Below, in pieces: positions 33,660 through 35,006 of a DNA stretch of 35,006 bases. The translations under genes were made by a program, and so were the position numbers. Source of the DNA: Calditrichia bacterium (GTDB taxonomy: Bacteria; Calditrichota; Calditrichia; Calditrichales; Calditrichaceae); contig JALSTK010000153.1 in assembly GCA_026983775.1 (NCBI GenBank), forward strand, positions 1 through 35,006. Direction: 5' to 3'. The notes under the pieces were generated by a model that saw nothing but the letters and a program-made list of their open reading frames with translations, ran no database searches and was not told where the DNA came from. Within the stretch, counting starts at the first letter, position 1, and each line of letters begins with the position of its first letter.

Positions 33660-33695
33660 CAAATCCTTCAAAAAATCTTTTAATGGAACGAATTT

Positions 33696-33770
<75 letters not shown>

Positions 33771-33811
33771 ATTTTTCTTATTCCTCATTATAAACAGCGG
33801 AGTTCTGGCAA

Positions 33812-35006
33812 ATGGGTATTCCTTATCAAGAAATTGAAAAAAGATGGAAAAAATTCTGGGAAGAAACCGGTACCTATAAAGTAGATCTTTCGGATACGAC
33901 CCATAAACTATATACCCTGGTTATGTTCAGTTATCCTTCTTCCGATAAACTACACCTGGGACATTGGTTTAATTATGCACCGACAGACAGTTGGGCGCGC
34001 TTCAAACGTATGCAGGGATTTAAGGTTTTCGAGCCGATGGGCTTTGACGCTTTTGGATTACCTGCCGAAAATTACGCCGTAAAAACCGGTATTCATCCAC
34101 AGACCACGACCGAAAATAATGTCAACTACATTCGGGAACAATTAAAAGCGATCGGTGCCATGTACGACTGGGACTATGAGATCAATACCAGCCATGCCGA
34201 TTACTATAAATGGACTCAATGGTTATTCTTAAAATTGTATGAACATGGTTTAGCCTATCGTGCTGAAGCTCCGGTTAATTGGTGCCCTAAAGATCAAACT
34301 GTGCTGGCCAATGAGCAGGTTGTGGATGGTAAATGTGAACGTTGCGGTACAGAAGTCGTTAAAAAGAATCTTACTCAATGGTTCTTTAAAATTACGGAGT
34401 ATGCCGAAGAATTATTACAAGGTCTGGATAAAATCGATTGGCCTGAAAAAACAAAATCCATGCAGCGTAACTGGATTGGGAAGAGCCAGGGCCTTCAAAT
34501 TCGTTTTTCCGTGCTTAATCATAGCGATACGGATATCGAAGTTTTTACGACCCGACCCGATACCTTGTTTGGCGTAACTTATGTTGTCCTGGCTCCGGAG
34601 CATCGCTTAGTCGGACAATTGACCCTTCCGGAATATAAGCAGGCGGTAACGAAATATGTGGACAAAGCTGCCAAAACCTCAGAGATCGACCGTTTAGCCG
34701 TGACGAATGAAAAAACGGGGGTCTTTACAGGTAGCTATGCCATTAATCCTGTTAACGGGCGTCAGGTGCCAATCTGGATCTCCGATTATGTTCTGGCAAC
34801 TTACGGTACCGGAGCCGTTATGGCGGTTCCTGCTCATGATACCCGAGATTTTGAGTTTGCTCAGAAATATCATCTACCTATCGAAAAGGTGATTGTTCAG
34901 CCCGGTACGAGAGAAGAAACCGTATTGAAAGAAGCTTATGTCGGGCCGGGTCGGATGATCAATTCGGCTAAATACAATGGCTTATCTCACTTAGAAGGTG
35001 GGCAAA
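33812..35006 (+). CDS. leuS: Leucyl-tRNA synthetase (N-terminal part, runs off the window)
   Basis: An open frame from ATG 33812 runs without a stop to the window edge (398 codons seen). The class I HIGH-type motif is HLGH at residues 48-51. It is followed by [24 protein letters not shown], typical of LeuRS. A zinc-like hairpin ([16 protein letters not shown] then CERCGTEV) and the start of the CP1 editing domain ([19 protein letters not shown]) are present. GGAG lies 9 nt upstream of the ATG. Its KMSKS motif and anticodon domain lie beyond the window. It is probably cotranscribed with tRNA-Pro(CGG). Confidence 0.94.
   Translation, partial: MGIPYQEIEKRWKKFWEETGTYKVDLSDTTHKLYTLVMFSYPSSDKLHLGHWFNYAPTDSWARFKRMQGFKVFEPMGFDAFGLPAENYAVKTGIHPQTTTENNVNYIREQLKAIGAMYDWDYEINTSHADYYKWTQWLFLKLYEHGLAYRAEAPVNWCPKDQTVLANEQVVDGKCERCGTEVVKKNLTQWFFKITEYAEELLQGLDKIDWPEKTKSMQRNWIGKSQGLQIRFSVLNHSDTDIEVFTTRPDTLFGVTYVVLAPEHRLVGQLTLPEYKQAVTKYVDKAAKTSEIDRLAVTNEKTGVFTGSYAINPVNGRQVPIWISDYVLATYGTGAVMAVPAHDTRDFEFAQKYHLPIEKVIVQPGTREETVLKEAYVGPGRMINSAKYNGLSHLEGGQ

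Overview
This is a densely packed bacterial chromosome segment made almost entirely of housekeeping genes. Nearly all genes lie on the + strand; only an OPT transporter and a PqqD-like gene are on the - strand. I see no insertion sequence, phage gene, CRISPR array or rRNA. GC looks to be in the low forties percent by eye. Promoters look sigma-70-like (TTGAnn, about 17 nt, TATATT). The gene set includes gamma-alpha fused 2-oxoacid:ferredoxin oxidoreductase, class I FBPase, DUF4416, a PqqD family protein, a selenocysteine-containing SelD and a zapA / 6S-like RNA / rny order. It suggests an anaerobe-leaning lineage of the FCB superphylum, perhaps Calditrichota-like. The taxonomic guess is low confidence and rests on gene content only.

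Layout. 58-6109: acyl-CoA ligase, DUF4416, then phosphatidate synthesis (plsY, gpsA), a tandem universal stress protein and FBPase. 6303-8994: asnS, a SLOG-like gene, acylphosphatase, apt and tRNA-Arg. 9193-14902: yifB/comM, korAB and an HD-GYP response regulator. 14903-22018: a possible 34-aa micro-ORF, tRNA-Tyr, tRNA-Val, thrS, infC, rpmI, rplT, pheS and pheT, the classical translation cluster. 22022-24402: a coiled-coil protein, zapA, a 6S-like RNA and rny. 24421-28462: folD, two unknown proteins, a DUF58 protein and selD. 28454-30902 (-): PqqD-like protein and OPT transporter. 31074-33769: MerR regulator, tRNA-Pro(GGG), glycosyltransferase, pcm, a DedA/YqaA protein and tRNA-Pro(CGG). leuS starts at 33812 and runs off the right edge.

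The most notable sequence-level observations are these. selD is interrupted by an in-frame TGA exactly at the catalytic Cys position and is followed by a good bacterial SECIS-like hairpin, so it encodes a selenoprotein. infC very probably starts at a non-canonical ATC placed ideally behind a strong Shine-Dalgarno. A structured RNA between zapA and rny closes on itself with a perfect 12-bp stem. The thrS leader, directly behind tRNA-Val, can form two mutually exclusive structures, one a terminator and one covering the ribosome binding site. A terminator also sits 23 nt before pheS. No stretch longer than about 300 bases is free of both protein and RNA genes.
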